In this document: positions 1-8,495 of the stretch, piece after piece | How positions within the stretch are numbered: position 1 is the first letter of the stretch | Layout of the letters: every line of letters begins with the position of its first letter | Assembly: GCF_032108445.1 (NCBI RefSeq) | Contig: NZ_CP134876.1 | Coordinates: forward strand, 3,472,001 to 3,536,000 | Length of the DNA stretch: 64,000 nt | Direction: 5' to 3' | From: Micromonospora halotolerans | GTDB taxonomy: Bacteria > Actinomycetota > Actinomycetes > Mycobacteriales > Micromonosporaceae | Notes under the pieces: model-generated | Seen by the model: only the letters and a program-made list of their open reading frames with translations | Database searches by the model: none | Told to the model about the DNA's origin: nothing | Made by a program: the position numbers and the translations under genes

Positions 1-659
1 TCCGGCGGGTACACCGGTGGCGGCGGGGTCAGCTCCCGCCCGGTGTGGTTGGCGGCGTGCCGGAAGAACGGGGTGTCGATGCTGGCCGGCAGCACCGTGC
101 AGAGCGAGATGTGGCCGCGGCCGGTGACCCGCAGCTCCTGCCGGACCGTGTCGGCCAGCCCCCGGATGGCGTGCTTCGTGGCGTTGTACGCCGACTGGTA
201 CGGCATGGCCACCTCCGCCAGCACCGAGGCGTTGTTGACCAGCACCCCGCCGCCCGCCGCGTCGAGCCAGGGCAGCGCGGCCCTGGTCCCGTGGACGGTG
301 CCGAGCAGGTTCACCTCGACCACCCGGCGGAACTCGCTCACCGGGATCTCGTCGAAGAGCCCCACCGTGCCCACCGCCGCGTTGTTGACCCAGGCGTCGA
401 TCCGCCCGAACTCGCCGGCCGCCCGCGCCGCGAGCCGCTCCACCGCCTCCGGATCGGTCACGTCGGTCGGCACCACCAGCGCCCGCCCGCCCAGCTCCCG
501 GCAGCGGTCGGCGACCCGGCGCAGCGCCTCCTCGGTCCGGGCGGCCAGCACCACGTCGGCGCCCCGCCGGGCCAGCGCGTACGCAGTGGCCGCGCCGATC
601 CCGCTGGAGGCGCCGGTGATCACGACGGTGGCGTCGTCGAGGCTGCGGGTGAGAGGCAT
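1..659 (-). CDS. SDR family oxidoreductase, C-terminus cut by window edge
   Basis: Short-chain dehydrogenase/reductase; a cytosolic NAD(P)-dependent oxidoreductase of unknown substrate. The 219 visible residues hold the Rossmann glycine motif TGASSGIG (about 15-22), the VNNAA segment (about 91-95), the active-site serine in NNAS (about 145) and the catalytic YNATK (Tyr158, Lys162). The start is an ATG at 657-659 close to the N-terminal beta strand. The reading frame stays open to base 1, so the C-terminal part, which would shape the substrate pocket, lies outside the window. It is divergent from the glycosyltransferase at 897. The family call is firm; the substrate cannot be told. Confidence 0.9.
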   Translation of the reverse strand, partial: MPLTRSLDDATVVITGASSGIGAATAYALARRGADVVLAARTEEALRRVADRCRELGGRALVVPTDVTDPEAVERLAARAAGEFGRIDAWVNNAAVGTVGLFDEIPVSEFRRVVEVNLLGTVHGTRAALPWLDAAGGGVLVNNASVLAEVAMPYQSAYNATKHAIRGLADTVRQELRVTGRGHISLCTVLPASIDTPFFRHAANHTGRELTPPPPVYPP

Positions 660-896
660 TCTTCGCCGGTACCCCCGGTCCGGCCCGGTCATGCCGCCGG
701 AGTCGCCCGGATCACGGTTGCCGGCCGCCCGGCCGGGGCAGATTGTCACCAACCCGACCGGGCCGGACGCTGTCCCACCCGTGGAACGGTCCGCCGGTCC
801 GCACCCGATCTGCCAGGTTTCGGCGCACCGGGGCCGGGTTAATGGGACCCTCTGACCGGAGGACCCACCGCTCGCGAAAACGCATGGAGGTGCACC

Positions 897-2150
897 ATGC
901 GCGTCGGCCTTGTGTGCGCGCACGCCGGCCCGTCCGTCGACGGTCCCACCGTCGGGACCCACCAGCACATCGCGCGGGTGGCGGCCGAACTCGCCGCGCG
1001 GGGCCACGACGTCCGGGTGTACGAGCGCCGCGACGCGCAGGGCCAGGAGTCCGTGGACGTGGACGGTTACCACCTGGAGCGGGTCCCCGTCGGCCCGCCC
1101 GCCCCGTTGCCCACCGCCGAACTGGTCCCGTACGTCACCGAGTTCGGCCGCTGGCTGGCACAGCGGTGGTCCGACGACTGGGCGCCCGAGGTGGTGCACG
1201 GGCACTACTGGGTCGGCGGTCTGGCCGCCGCCCACGCCGTCCGGGAGACCGACATCCCGGTGGTGCAGACCTTCCACTCCCTCGGCGTCGAGCAGCTGCG
1301 CCACCTCGGCGGCCGGTACGACGGGCCGGGGGAGCGGATCCCGCTGGAACGGGCGCTGACCCGGGCCGTCGACATCGCCGTGGCCCAGTGCAACGACGAG
1401 GTCGACGAGCTGACCCGGATGGGACTGCAGCGCACCTCGGTGGCCATGGTGCCGACCGGGGTCGACACCGCGCAGTTCCACCCGGACGGCGAGGCGGCCC
1501 CCCGCGACCAGCGGGCCCGCATCCTCTCCGTCGGCGGGCTCGCGGCCGGCCACGGCCAGGAGGACCTGATCCGGGCCATGCGGCTGGTCGGCGACGCCGA
1601 GCTGGTGATCGCCGGCGGCCCGCCGGCCGAGCAGCTCGCCGACCACGCCGAGGCGCGCCGGCTGCGCGAGCTGGCCGAGCGGACCGGGGTGGCCGACCAG
1701 GTGAAGCTGGTCGGCGCGGTCCCGCACGACCAGATGGCCACCTGGTACCGCTCCGCCGACGTGGTCGCCTGCACCCCGCACTACTCCTCGGCCGGCCGGG
1801 TGTCGCTGGAGGCGATGGCCTGCGGCGTCCCGGTGGTCGGCTACGCCATGGGCGGCATCGCCGACGCGGTGGTCGACGAGGTGACCGGCAAGCTGGTGCC
1901 GCCCGGGGACGTACGCACCCTCGGGGTCACCCTGCGCCGGATCCTCGCCGACAACGCCGGGCGGTTCGCGTACGGGCACGCCGCCGTGGACCGGGTCCGG
2001 TGCAGCTACACGTGGGAACGGACGGCCGGCGCGCTGGAGCGGCTCTACGAGCGGGTGATCGGGCGCCGCAAGCCGGCCGAGCCGCCGGTCGCGGTCACGC
2101 GCCCCGTCGAGGTCGCCGCCGACCGGCGCGGACCCGTCGAGGCGGCCTGA
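897..2150 (+). CDS. Glycosyltransferase family 4
   Basis: A 417-residue GT-B fold glycosyltransferase, expected to move a sugar from a nucleotide donor in the cytoplasm. The N-terminal acceptor domain starts MRVGLVCAHAGPS and includes a GPTVGTHQHIARVAAEL segment. The C-terminal donor domain has the family signature SLEAMACGVPVVGYAMGG at about residues 302-320. The start is an ATG with a GGAGG Shine-Dalgarno at 886-890. The C-terminal 30 residues are a charged, Pro-rich tail. It converges with the permease gene at 2152 with one base between them. Sucrose-phosphate-synthase-like and MshA-like enzymes share this layout, so the acceptor is open. Confidence 0.88.
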   Translation: MRVGLVCAHAGPSVDGPTVGTHQHIARVAAELAARGHDVRVYERRDAQGQESVDVDGYHLERVPVGPPAPLPTAELVPYVTEFGRWLAQRWSDDWAPEVVHGHYWVGGLAAAHAVRETDIPVVQTFHSLGVEQLRHLGGRYDGPGERIPLERALTRAVDIAVAQCNDEVDELTRMGLQRTSVAMVPTGVDTAQFHPDGEAAPRDQRARILSVGGLAAGHGQEDLIRAMRLVGDAELVIAGGPPAEQLADHAEARRLRELAERTGVADQVKLVGAVPHDQMATWYRSADVVACTPHYSSAGRVSLEAMACGVPVVGYAMGGIADAVVDEVTGKLVPPGDVRTLGVTLRRILADNAGRFAYGHAAVDRVRCSYTWERTAGALERLYERVIGRRKPAEPPVAVTRPVEVAADRRGPVEAA

Positions 2151-2151
2151 G

Positions 2152-3051
2152 TCAACGCCGGGCGCGGACGGCCGAGCCGGCGCCGATCATGGCACGCTCC
2201 CGGTTCCGGGCCACCGCGTGGTGGTGCTGCGGCTCGGCGTACCTGGTCAGGCCGACCACCGCGACCAGCGTGGCCAGGAAGCCGACCCCGGCCAGCCACT
2301 CCCGGCCCGGCCAGATCCGGTCGTTGAGCAGCAGCAGGCCGACGATCGCCGCGGGCACCGCCCCGGCGGCGTCCATGGCGGCCACGGCGGCCGTGGTCGA
2401 GCCGCGCTGCATGGCAAGCCCGAGCAGGAGCTGGCCGACCACCGAGTGGGCGATCAGCAGGTAGAGCAGCGGGTCGCGGACGAACGCCTCCGCCGAGTCG
2501 GCCGAGGCGAGCGGCCGGGCCGCCACCGCGGCGGCGGAGAACGCCATCCCGGCCAGCGCGCCCAGCGCCACCGAGCCGGGCGCGCCGTGCAAGCGGGCGG
2601 CGAAGAAGCCGAGCACGGCGATCACCCCGAGCGCCACCGCCAGGCCGACCAGCCCGGCCGTGCCGAGCTGCCGGGACGGCGCCGGCTCGGCGGCCAGCAC
2701 CAGCGCGATGATCCCCCCGAACAGGAGCACCAGCAGCGCCACCTCGGCGGCCGGCAGGCGCCACTTGAGCACCAGCACGCCGAGCACGGCGGTCACGCCC
2801 AGCCCGGCCGCCACGCTGGCCTGGACCAGGAACAGCGGCAGGTCCCGGCGGGCCAGGAAGGCCAGCACGAAACCGACCACCTGGCAGGAGAGCCCGACCA
2901 GGTACGTCCGGTGGCCGGCCAGCCGGAGCAGCAGCCCCGGGTCGAAGGTGTGGTGCACGGTGGTCCGCGCCGCGGCCACCGACTGGAGGAGATTGGCGAA
3001 GCCGTACGCGACGATCATCGCCGCCAGGAAGCACCAACCGGAGGACACCAC
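2152..3051 (-). CDS. DMT/EamA-like integral membrane transporter
   Basis: A 299-residue membrane protein with about nine to ten hydrophobic helices, for example GLGVTAVLGVLVLK, VALLVLLFGGIIALVLA and LVGLAVALGVIAVLGFF, ending in a polar HHH-containing tail. The size and helix density fit the drug/metabolite transporter superfamily; the substrate is unknown. The start is GTG GTG. A TATCCT -10-like hexamer (plus-strand 3058-3063) lies 6 nt upstream, so the message may be leaderless. It stands alone between the convergent glycosyltransferase and hisN. It could instead be an uncharacterised integral membrane protein with only EamA-like topology. Confidence 0.72.
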   Translation of the reverse strand: MVSSGWCFLAAMIVAYGFANLLQSVAAARTTVHHTFDPGLLLRLAGHRTYLVGLSCQVVGFVLAFLARRDLPLFLVQASVAAGLGVTAVLGVLVLKWRLPAAEVALLVLLFGGIIALVLAAEPAPSRQLGTAGLVGLAVALGVIAVLGFFAARLHGAPGSVALGALAGMAFSAAAVAARPLASADSAEAFVRDPLLYLLIAHSVVGQLLLGLAMQRGSTTAAVAAMDAAGAVPAAIVGLLLLNDRIWPGREWLAGVGFLATLVAVVGLTRYAEPQHHHAVARNRERAMIGAGSAVRARR

Positions 3052-3078
3052 CTGGCGAGGATAGAGGTTGCCGGCGGG

Positions 3079-3897
3079 TCAGCGCTCGGCCGGCCGGCCG
3101 AGCCGGGCCAGGATGTCGTCGTGCAGCGCGCCGTTGCTGGCGACGGCGCTGTGCTCGCCGGAGCCCTCCCCGGCCGGGGCCGGTCGCCCGGCCAGGTCGG
3201 TGACCGTGCCGCCCGCCTCGGTGACGATCGGGACCAGCGCCGCGATGTCCCAGAGCGACAGTTCCGGCTCCACCATGACGTCCAGCGCCCCCTCGGCCAG
3301 CAGCATGTAGCCGTAGAAGTCGCCGTAGGCCCGGCTGCGCCAGGCGTCCCGCATGATCTGGAGCACCGCGTCCAGCCGGCCGGCCTCCTCCCACCCGGTC
3401 AGGGAGGAGTAGCAGAAGCTGGCGTCGGCCAGGGTGGTCACCCCGGAGACCCGGATCGGCGCGCCGGAGGCCGCGTCGGGGCCGGCGAAGGCGCCCGCAC
3501 CGCGGGCCGCCCACCAGCGCCGTTGCAGCGCGGGGGCGGACACCAGGCCGAGCACCGGCCGGTCACCCTCCAGCAGCGCGATCAGGGTCGCCCACACGGG
3601 TACGCCCCGGACGAAGTTCTTGGTGCCGTCGATCGGGTCGACGACCCAGCGCCGCCCGTCGGGGCCGGTGGCGGGCTGCTCGCCGTACTCCTCGCCGAGC
3701 AGGCCGTCGCCGGGGCGGTGGGCGGCCAGCAGGGCGCGGATCTCCCGCTCCACGGCCGTGTCCGCGTCGGACACCGGGGTCAGGTCGGGCTTCGACTCGA
3801 CCCGCAGGTCGAGGGCGCGGAACCGGGCCGTGGCGACCGCGTCGGCGGCGTCGGCGAGCCGGTGGGCGAGGGCGAGGTCGTCGGCGTACCCGGTCAT
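3079..3897 (-). CDS. hisN: Inositol-monophosphatase-family phosphatase, probable histidinol-phosphatase
   Basis: A 272-residue Mg2+-dependent phosphatase of the IMPase superfamily. It carries the metal-binding series GEEYGE, DPIDGTKNF and WDIAAL. The W-V-V-D-P-I-D-G-T-K-N-F form and the overall length match the actinobacterial HisN enzymes that remove phosphate from histidinol phosphate in histidine synthesis. I chose the ATG at 3897 because a TAGCGT hexamer sits exactly 7 nt upstream, the leaderless pattern. A GTG 9 bases further out (3906) would overlap that hexamer. It is preceded by rsgA on the same strand with a 60-base gap. An inositol-1-phosphatase role cannot be excluded. Confidence 0.88.
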   Translation of the reverse strand: MTGYADDLALAHRLADAADAVATARFRALDLRVESKPDLTPVSDADTAVEREIRALLAAHRPGDGLLGEEYGEQPATGPDGRRWVVDPIDGTKNFVRGVPVWATLIALLEGDRPVLGLVSAPALQRRWWAARGAGAFAGPDAASGAPIRVSGVTTLADASFCYSSLTGWEEAGRLDAVLQIMRDAWRSRAYGDFYGYMLLAEGALDVMVEPELSLWDIAALVPIVTEAGGTVTDLAGRPAPAGEGSGEHSAVASNGALHDDILARLGRPAER

Positions 3898-3957
3898 GCC
3901 GGACACGCTAGCGACGCCCGTGCCGCCGCGACGCGCGGGTGGCCCGGTTTCCGCCGC

Positions 3958-5046
3958 TCAGGAACCGGCGAGCGGGTCGCCGGGGTTCCGCTCCGGCTCG
4001 CGCACGTCGCCCTCGCCGCTGCGGGAGGCCAGCAGCCGGCGGTACGAGGCCAGCCGGCGCGGGTCCGCCTTGCCGGCGGCCACCCAGGCGTCCAGCGCGC
4101 AGTCCGCCTCCTCGGCGGTGTGCTGGCAGTTGGCCGGGCAGTCGACGGTCGCCTCCACCAGGTCCGGGAAGCCGTGCAGCAGGCTCTCCGCGGAGACGTG
4201 CGCCAGCCCGAAGCTGCGCACGCCCGGGGTGTCGATGATCCAGCCCGGAGCGCCCTCGGAGTCGGCGTGCGGGTGCGGGGGCAGCCCGAGCGCCACGGCG
4301 CTGGTCGAGGTGTGCCGGCCCCGGCCGATCGCGCTGACCGTGCCGACCGCCCGGTCGGCCTCCGGCACGAGGCGGTTGACCAGCGTCGACTTGCCCACCC
4401 CGGAGTGCCCGACCATGACCGACACCCGCCCGGCGAGCAGCGCGCGCAGCGCGGCCAGGTCCGAGTCCGGCCGGATCAGCACGTACGGCAGCTCCAGCTC
4501 GGTGTAGTAGCCGAGCACCGCCTCCGGGCCGGCCAGGTCGGCCTTGGTGAGGCAGAGCAGCGGCTCGATGTCGGCGTCGTACGCGGCCACCAGGCAGCGG
4601 TCGATGAACCCGGTGCGCGGTGGCGGATCGGCCAGCGCGCTGACGATCACGAGCTGGTCGGCGTTCGCCACGACCACCCGCTCGAGCCGCCCCTCGGCGG
4701 TGGTGGCGTCGTCCTCCGCCGTCCGCCGCAGCACCGAGCGGCGCTCGGCGATGCGGACGATCCGGGCCAGCGCGCCGGGGGCGCCCGAGGTGTCGCCGAC
4801 CAGGCCCACGCGGTCGCCCACCACCACCGACTTGCGGCCCAGCTCGCGGGCCCGCATGGCGGTCACGGTCGGGGAGTCGGGCCCGGCGTCGAGGAACACG
4901 CAGGTGTAGCGCCCCCGGTCGACGGCGATCACGAACCCGTCCACGGCGTCCTCGTGACGGGGCCGGGTGCGCGTGCGCGGGCGCGACGACCTGCCGGGCC
5001 GGACCCGGACGTCGTCCTCGTCGTACTCCCGCCGCTTCGTCGCCAG
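3958..5046 (-). CDS. rsgA: Ribosome small-subunit-dependent GTPase A, probable CTG start
   Basis: RsgA (YjeQ/EngC) is a circularly permuted GTPase that helps 30S subunit maturation. An OB-fold leads into the GTPase motifs: TKAD (G4), GHSGVGKST (G1 P-loop) and DTPG (G3), followed by a Cys/His cluster (DCPANCQH...C). The first ordinary start codon (GTG 4944) would give MDGFVIAVDRGRY. The frame stays open upstream and encodes a typical actinobacterial basic leader (REYDEDDVRVRPGR, RPRHEDAVDGF). The only candidate initiator after the preceding stop is CTG at 5044-5046, with GGGGGG about 5 nt before it. That gives 362 residues. The gene lies 15 bases downstream of aroA, so the two are probably co-transcribed. 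Confidence 0.9.
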   Translation of the reverse strand: MATKRREYDEDDVRVRPGRSSRPRTRTRPRHEDAVDGFVIAVDRGRYTCVFLDAGPDSPTVTAMRARELGRKSVVVGDRVGLVGDTSGAPGALARIVRIAERRSVLRRTAEDDATTAEGRLERVVVANADQLVIVSALADPPPRTGFIDRCLVAAYDADIEPLLCLTKADLAGPEAVLGYYTELELPYVLIRPDSDLAALRALLAGRVSVMVGHSGVGKSTLVNRLVPEADRAVGTVSAIGRGRHTSTSAVALGLPPHPHADSEGAPGWIIDTPGVRSFGLAHVSAESLLHGFPDLVEATVDCPANCQHTAEEADCALDAWVAAGKADPRRLASYRRLLASRSGEGDVREPERNPGDPLAGS

Positions 5047-5061
5047 GTCGTCCCCCCGTCG

Positions 5062-6363
5062 TCAGTTCTTGCCGGTCACCATCCCTGACCATAGCGCCGG
5101 GAACTCCGGCATGGTCTTCGAGGTGCACGACACGTCGTCGACCTCGATGCCGGGGACCGCCAGCCCGGCCACCGCCGCGGCGTGCGCCATCCGGTGGTCG
5201 TCGTACGTCCGGAAGGTCCCGCCGCGCAGCGGGCGGGGCCGGATCTCCAGCCCGTCGGTGGTCTCGGTGAGGTCCGCGCCCAGCGCGGCGAACTCCTTGG
5301 CGAGGGCGGCGACCCGGTCGGTCTCGTGCCCCCGGATGTGGCCCACGCCGGTCAGCCGGGACGGGGAGTCGGCCAGCATGGCCAGCGCGGTCAGCACCGG
5401 GGTCAGCTCGCCGACGTCGGAGAGGTCGGCGTCCAGCCCGCGGACCGTGCCGGTGCCCCGCACGGTCAGCCCGTCGGTGCCCAGGATCACTTCGCCGCCC
5501 ATCCGGTGCAGCAGCCCGCGCAGCTGCTCGACCGGCTGGAGACTGCTGCGCGGCCAGCCCTGGAGGGTCACCTCGCCGCCGGTGACCAGGGCGGCGGCGA
5601 AGAACGGCGCCGCTCCGGACAGGTCGGGCTCGATCTCCCAGCCGCGGCCGGTCAGCGGGCCGGGCTCGACCGCCCAGACGTCGGGCGTGGTGTCGTCGAC
5701 CGCCGCCCCGGCGGCGCGCAGCATCTGCACGGTCATCCGCAGGTGCGGGGCGGACGGCACCGGCGGCCCCTCGTGCCGGACCACCACGCCCCGGTCGAAG
5801 CGCGGCCCGGCCAGCAGCAGCCCGGAGACGAGCTGGCTGGAGGCGGAGGCGTCGATGACCACCTCGCCGCCGGTGACCCGGCCGGCGCCGAGGACGACCA
5901 GCGGCAGGCTGCCGACCGGCGGGGCGTCGATGCGGACGCCGAGGGAGCGCAGCGCGCCGATCAGCGGGCCGAGCGGGCGGGTCCGGGCGTGCGGGTCGCC
6001 GTCGAAGGTGACCCGGCCCTCGGCCAGGCCGGCCACCGGCGGCAGGAACCGCATCACCGTGCCGGCCAGGCCGACGTCGACGTGCGCCGGGCCGACCAGC
6101 GGGTGCGGCCGGACCAGCCAGCGGTCGTCGTCGGAGACGGACATGTGCGCGCCCAGCTCGCGCAGGCCGCCGGCCATCAACTCGGTGTCCCGGGCGCGCA
6201 GCGGCCGGTCGAGCGTCGACGGCCCGCTGGCCAGCGCGCCGAGCACCAGGGCCCGGGCGGTCATCGACTTGGAGCCGGGCAGGCGCAGCGTCGCGGCGAC
6301 CGGGTCGCTCGCGGTCGGCGCGGTCCACGGCTGCGGCGGCCGCGTCGCGGTTCGATTCCCCAC
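5062..6363 (-). CDS. aroA: 3-phosphoshikimate 1-carboxyvinyltransferase (EPSP synthase)
   Basis: EPSP synthase joins phosphoenolpyruvate to shikimate 3-phosphate in the shikimate pathway of aromatic amino acids. It shows the N-terminal signature LPGSKSMTARALVLGAL (PEP and S3P contacts), LAGTVMRFLPP, RGTGTVRGLDADLSD and the C-terminal YDDHRMAHA motif. At 433 residues it is full length. The GTG at 6363 was chosen because a CAGAAT hexamer (6370-6375) lies 6 nt upstream. Another GTG two codons earlier (6369) has GGAG 10 nt upstream and is possible. It is divergent from the SRAP gene and is followed at 15 bases by rsgA, a common actinobacterial pairing. Confidence 0.95.
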   Translation of the reverse strand: MGNRTATRPPQPWTAPTASDPVAATLRLPGSKSMTARALVLGALASGPSTLDRPLRARDTELMAGGLRELGAHMSVSDDDRWLVRPHPLVGPAHVDVGLAGTVMRFLPPVAGLAEGRVTFDGDPHARTRPLGPLIGALRSLGVRIDAPPVGSLPLVVLGAGRVTGGEVVIDASASSQLVSGLLLAGPRFDRGVVVRHEGPPVPSAPHLRMTVQMLRAAGAAVDDTTPDVWAVEPGPLTGRGWEIEPDLSGAAPFFAAALVTGGEVTLQGWPRSSLQPVEQLRGLLHRMGGEVILGTDGLTVRGTGTVRGLDADLSDVGELTPVLTALAMLADSPSRLTGVGHIRGHETDRVAALAKEFAALGADLTETTDGLEIRPRPLRGGTFRTYDDHRMAHAAAVAGLAVPGIEVDDVSCTSKTMPEFPALWSGMVTGKN

Positions 6364-6465
6364 GCTCACATTCTGCCAACTCCGCGGGCCGGTGGAACCG
6401 CCCGTCGCTCCTGCTCCCGGTTGGCGGGACAGCCGGAACGCCGCCGGCGGGTTAGCGTTGGCGCC

Positions 6466-7173
6466 ATGTGCGGGAGGTACGCGACGACCCGGAGCGCGGG
6501 CGACCTGAGCGCGCTGTTCGAGTCGTCCGACGAGACCGGCGGGGTCGGCCCGGACTTCAACGTCGCCCCGACCGATCCCGTGCCGCTCGTCCGGCTGGCT
6601 CCGGAGGGGCACCGGCTGCTCTCCGTCGGCCGCTGGGGGCTGGTGCCGCACTGGTCCCGCACCGCCGCCAGCGCCGCCCGCATGATCAACGCGCGGGTGG
6701 AGACGATCGCCACCAGCCGGGCGTACGCCCCGTCGTTCGCCCGCCGGCGCTGCCTGGTCCCGGCCGACGGCTGGTACGAGTGGGTCCGGCAGGCCGACGG
6801 CCGGCGGCAGCCCTATTTCATGACCCCGCGTGACGGTTCGGTGCTGGCCTTCGCGGGGATCTGGTCGGTCTGGGAGCCGGCCGGCGAGGCCCGGCTCACG
6901 TTCAGCGTGCTGACCACCGCGGCGGTCGGCGAGCTGGCCGAGGTGCACGACCGGATGCCGCTGCTGCTGCCCCGGGAGCGCTGGGCGTCCTGGCTCGGCG
7001 CCGCCGCCGAGCCCGCCGAGCTGCTCGCGCCGCCCGCCCCGGCCTGGTTGGCGGGGCTGGAGATCCGCCCGGTCTCGCCGGCGGTCGGCGACGTCCGCAA
7101 CGACGGCCCGGAGCTGACCGCCCGGGTCCCCCTGGCGCGTGCGGAGGCCGAGACGGAAATGACCCTGTTCTGA
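6466..7173 (+). CDS. SRAP domain protein (YedK/HMCES family)
   Basis: A SOS-response-associated peptidase (SRAP) protein of 235 residues. Family members covalently cap abasic sites in single-stranded DNA through Cys2, forming a thiazolidine crosslink. The sequence begins MCGRYATT, giving the catalytic Cys2 once Met1 is removed. It continues with FNVAPTDPVP, MINARVET, CLVPADGWYEW (catalytic Glu) and EVHDRMPLLL (catalytic His), all in the expected order. TAGCGT at 6453-6458 is 7 nt before the ATG, so the mRNA is probably leaderless. The promoter region is shared with divergent aroA. I see no LexA box with confidence. Confidence 0.94.
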   Translation: MCGRYATTRSAGDLSALFESSDETGGVGPDFNVAPTDPVPLVRLAPEGHRLLSVGRWGLVPHWSRTAASAARMINARVETIATSRAYAPSFARRRCLVPADGWYEWVRQADGRRQPYFMTPRDGSVLAFAGIWSVWEPAGEARLTFSVLTTAAVGELAEVHDRMPLLLPRERWASWLGAAAEPAELLAPPAPAWLAGLEIRPVSPAVGDVRNDGPELTARVPLARAEAETEMTLF

Positions 7174-7180
7174 TCACGCT

Positions 7181-7200
7181 CAGCACATTGTCGTGTGCTG
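7181..7200 (+). terminator. Short stem-loop after the SRAP gene
   Basis: CAGCACA-ttgtcg-TGTGCTG forms a perfect 7-bp stem 8 bases after the SRAP stop, followed by ATTTG. It is a modest terminator candidate without a strong U-tract. Confidence 0.5.
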
Positions 7201-7382
7201 ATTTGCCGGGGTTGCGCCTGAAACGTCGCCCGGCCGTTTAGCCATGTTTACCGGAGACCCTTGTCCCCGCCTGCGCAAGTGCGATAGAACACAGCGCCGG
7301 CGTTGGGGTCTGTTCGCACGGGGCGGATGACACCCATCGATCTTTCACGATCTTTGCCGGTCCCACGGGGGAGGTGGGTGTA

Positions 7383-7775
7383 TTGACACGGGCACGCATG
7401 CCCCGCCCGCACGAGGTGGCCGCCGCGCGGCGAGATCCGCGACTGCTGCGGGCCCTGCGCGAGCGGCGCCACGACGAGGCGTGGCGGACCAGAGGAACCT
7501 GCCAGAGCGTGGATCCGGAGACGTTCTTCCCGGCGCCCAACGAACCGGCCGACGCGGCCGTGGCGCTCTGCCGCAGTTGCGACGTCCAGGGGTCCTGCCT
7601 CGCCTGGGCCCTGGAGGTGGGTGACTGCCACGGCGTCTGGGGCGGCACCACACCGCGCGAGCGGCGGGCCATGCTGGTCGCCTGGCGCAGCGAGGTGCGG
7701 CCGGATCCGGACGCCCTCGATGAGGCCGGCCCACCGGTCCGCGACCGCCTGCTCACGCTGGTGCCGTCGAGCTGA
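7383..7775 (+). CDS. WhiB-family iron-sulfur transcriptional regulator
   Basis: A Wbl protein of about 130 residues. Family members bind a [4Fe-4S] cluster through four cysteines and act with the main sigma factor. Cys at about 40, 63, 66 and 72 in the CxxC-x5-C arrangement (LCRSCDVQGSC) are followed by the GVWGG turn. An Arg-rich N-terminal extension precedes the domain. The TTG start was chosen because GGGGGAGG ends 8 nt upstream; a GTG at 7374 overlaps that Shine-Dalgarno. It has no AT-hook, so it is not WhiB7-like, and it is clearly different from the WhiB1 homologue at 23452. A strong hairpin follows. Which Wbl subclass it belongs to I cannot say. Confidence 0.9.
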   Translation: MTRARMPRPHEVAAARRDPRLLRALRERRHDEAWRTRGTCQSVDPETFFPAPNEPADAAVALCRSCDVQGSCLAWALEVGDCHGVWGGTTPRERRAMLVAWRSEVRPDPDALDEAGPPVRDRLLTLVPSS

Positions 7776-7787
7776 TGTCGTTCTGAC

Positions 7788-7823
7788 GTCGCCCGCGTCT
7801 CCCCGCCGGGAGACGCGGGCGAC
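7788..7823 (+). terminator. 14-bp stem-loop after the WhiB gene
   Basis: GTCGCCCGCGTCTC (7788-7801) pairs perfectly with GAGACGCGGGCGAC (7810-7823) around an 8-base loop. It starts 13 bases after the stop codon and has no U-tract, as is usual for high-GC actinobacterial terminators. Confidence 0.82.
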
Positions 7824-7877
7824 GGCGTTTCCGCACCGGGCGACCGCCGCGTGCGGGGCCGGCCGCAGAATGGGCCC

Positions 7878-8495
7878 GTGCGGCACAGTGACGAGATCGG
7901 GACACCCCGCGGACCGGCCCGGGTCCACATCGACCCGCCGGTGGCCCGCGGCGCCACCGTGGTGGTGCTCGGTCACGGGGCCGGCGGCGACGTGGACGCC
8001 CCGGACCTGGTGGCGGTCCGGGACGCGCTGGTCGACGCCGGCGCGGGTGTGGTCCGGGTGACCCAGCCGTACCGGGTCACGGGCCGGCGCGCCCCCGCCC
8101 CGGCCGGGCACCTCGACGAGGCGTGGACGGCCGTGCTGGCCGCACTCCGCACCCGCCACCCGGAGGCGGCCCGCTGGGTGGTCGGCGGCCGGTCCAGCGG
8201 CGCCCGGGTCGCCTGCCGCACCGCCCAGGCGGTCGGCGCGGCCGGCATCGTCGCGCTGGCGTTCCCGCTGCACCCGCCCGGGCGGCCGGAACGCTCGCGG
8301 GCCGAGGAACTGCGCACCGGCCTGCCCACGCTGGTGGTCAACGGCGACCGGGACCCGTTCGGGGTGCCCGAGCCCGGGCCCGGCGTCGAGGTGGTGACCC
8401 GTCCGGGTGAGCGGCACGACCTCCGCGGCGACCCGGCGGCCACGGCAGCCGTCGTCCGCGACTGGCTCCGGGCCCGGGGCTGGCTTCCCGCCTGA
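7878..8495 (+). CDS. Small alpha/beta hydrolase (TEX30/KANL3-like)
   Basis: A 205-residue alpha/beta hydrolase of unknown substrate. VVVLGHGAGGD forms the oxyanion-hole turn, GGRSSGARVAC holds the nucleophile elbow (GRSSG serine), LVVNGDRDPFG the acid and ERHDL the catalytic His. The order and the small size fit the TEX30/KANL3-like dienelactone-hydrolase relatives. The GTG start at 7878 has CAGAAT 6 nt upstream, a weaker version of the leaderless pattern. An in-frame start at 7851 would add nine residues overlapping that hexamer. It stands alone between the WhiB terminator and the long sigR leader. Confidence 0.82.
   Translation: MRHSDEIGTPRGPARVHIDPPVARGATVVVLGHGAGGDVDAPDLVAVRDALVDAGAGVVRVTQPYRVTGRRAPAPAGHLDEAWTAVLAALRTRHPEAARWVVGGRSSGARVACRTAQAVGAAGIVALAFPLHPPGRPERSRAEELRTGLPTLVVNGDRDPFGVPEPGPGVEVVTRPGERHDLRGDPAATAAVVRDWLRARGWLPA

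Noticed and set aside
6345..6369. GGTTCGATTCC, a tRNA T-arm-like string
   Set aside because: It encodes the aroA N-terminus in frame, and the flanking sequence has no acceptor, D or anticodon stem pairing.
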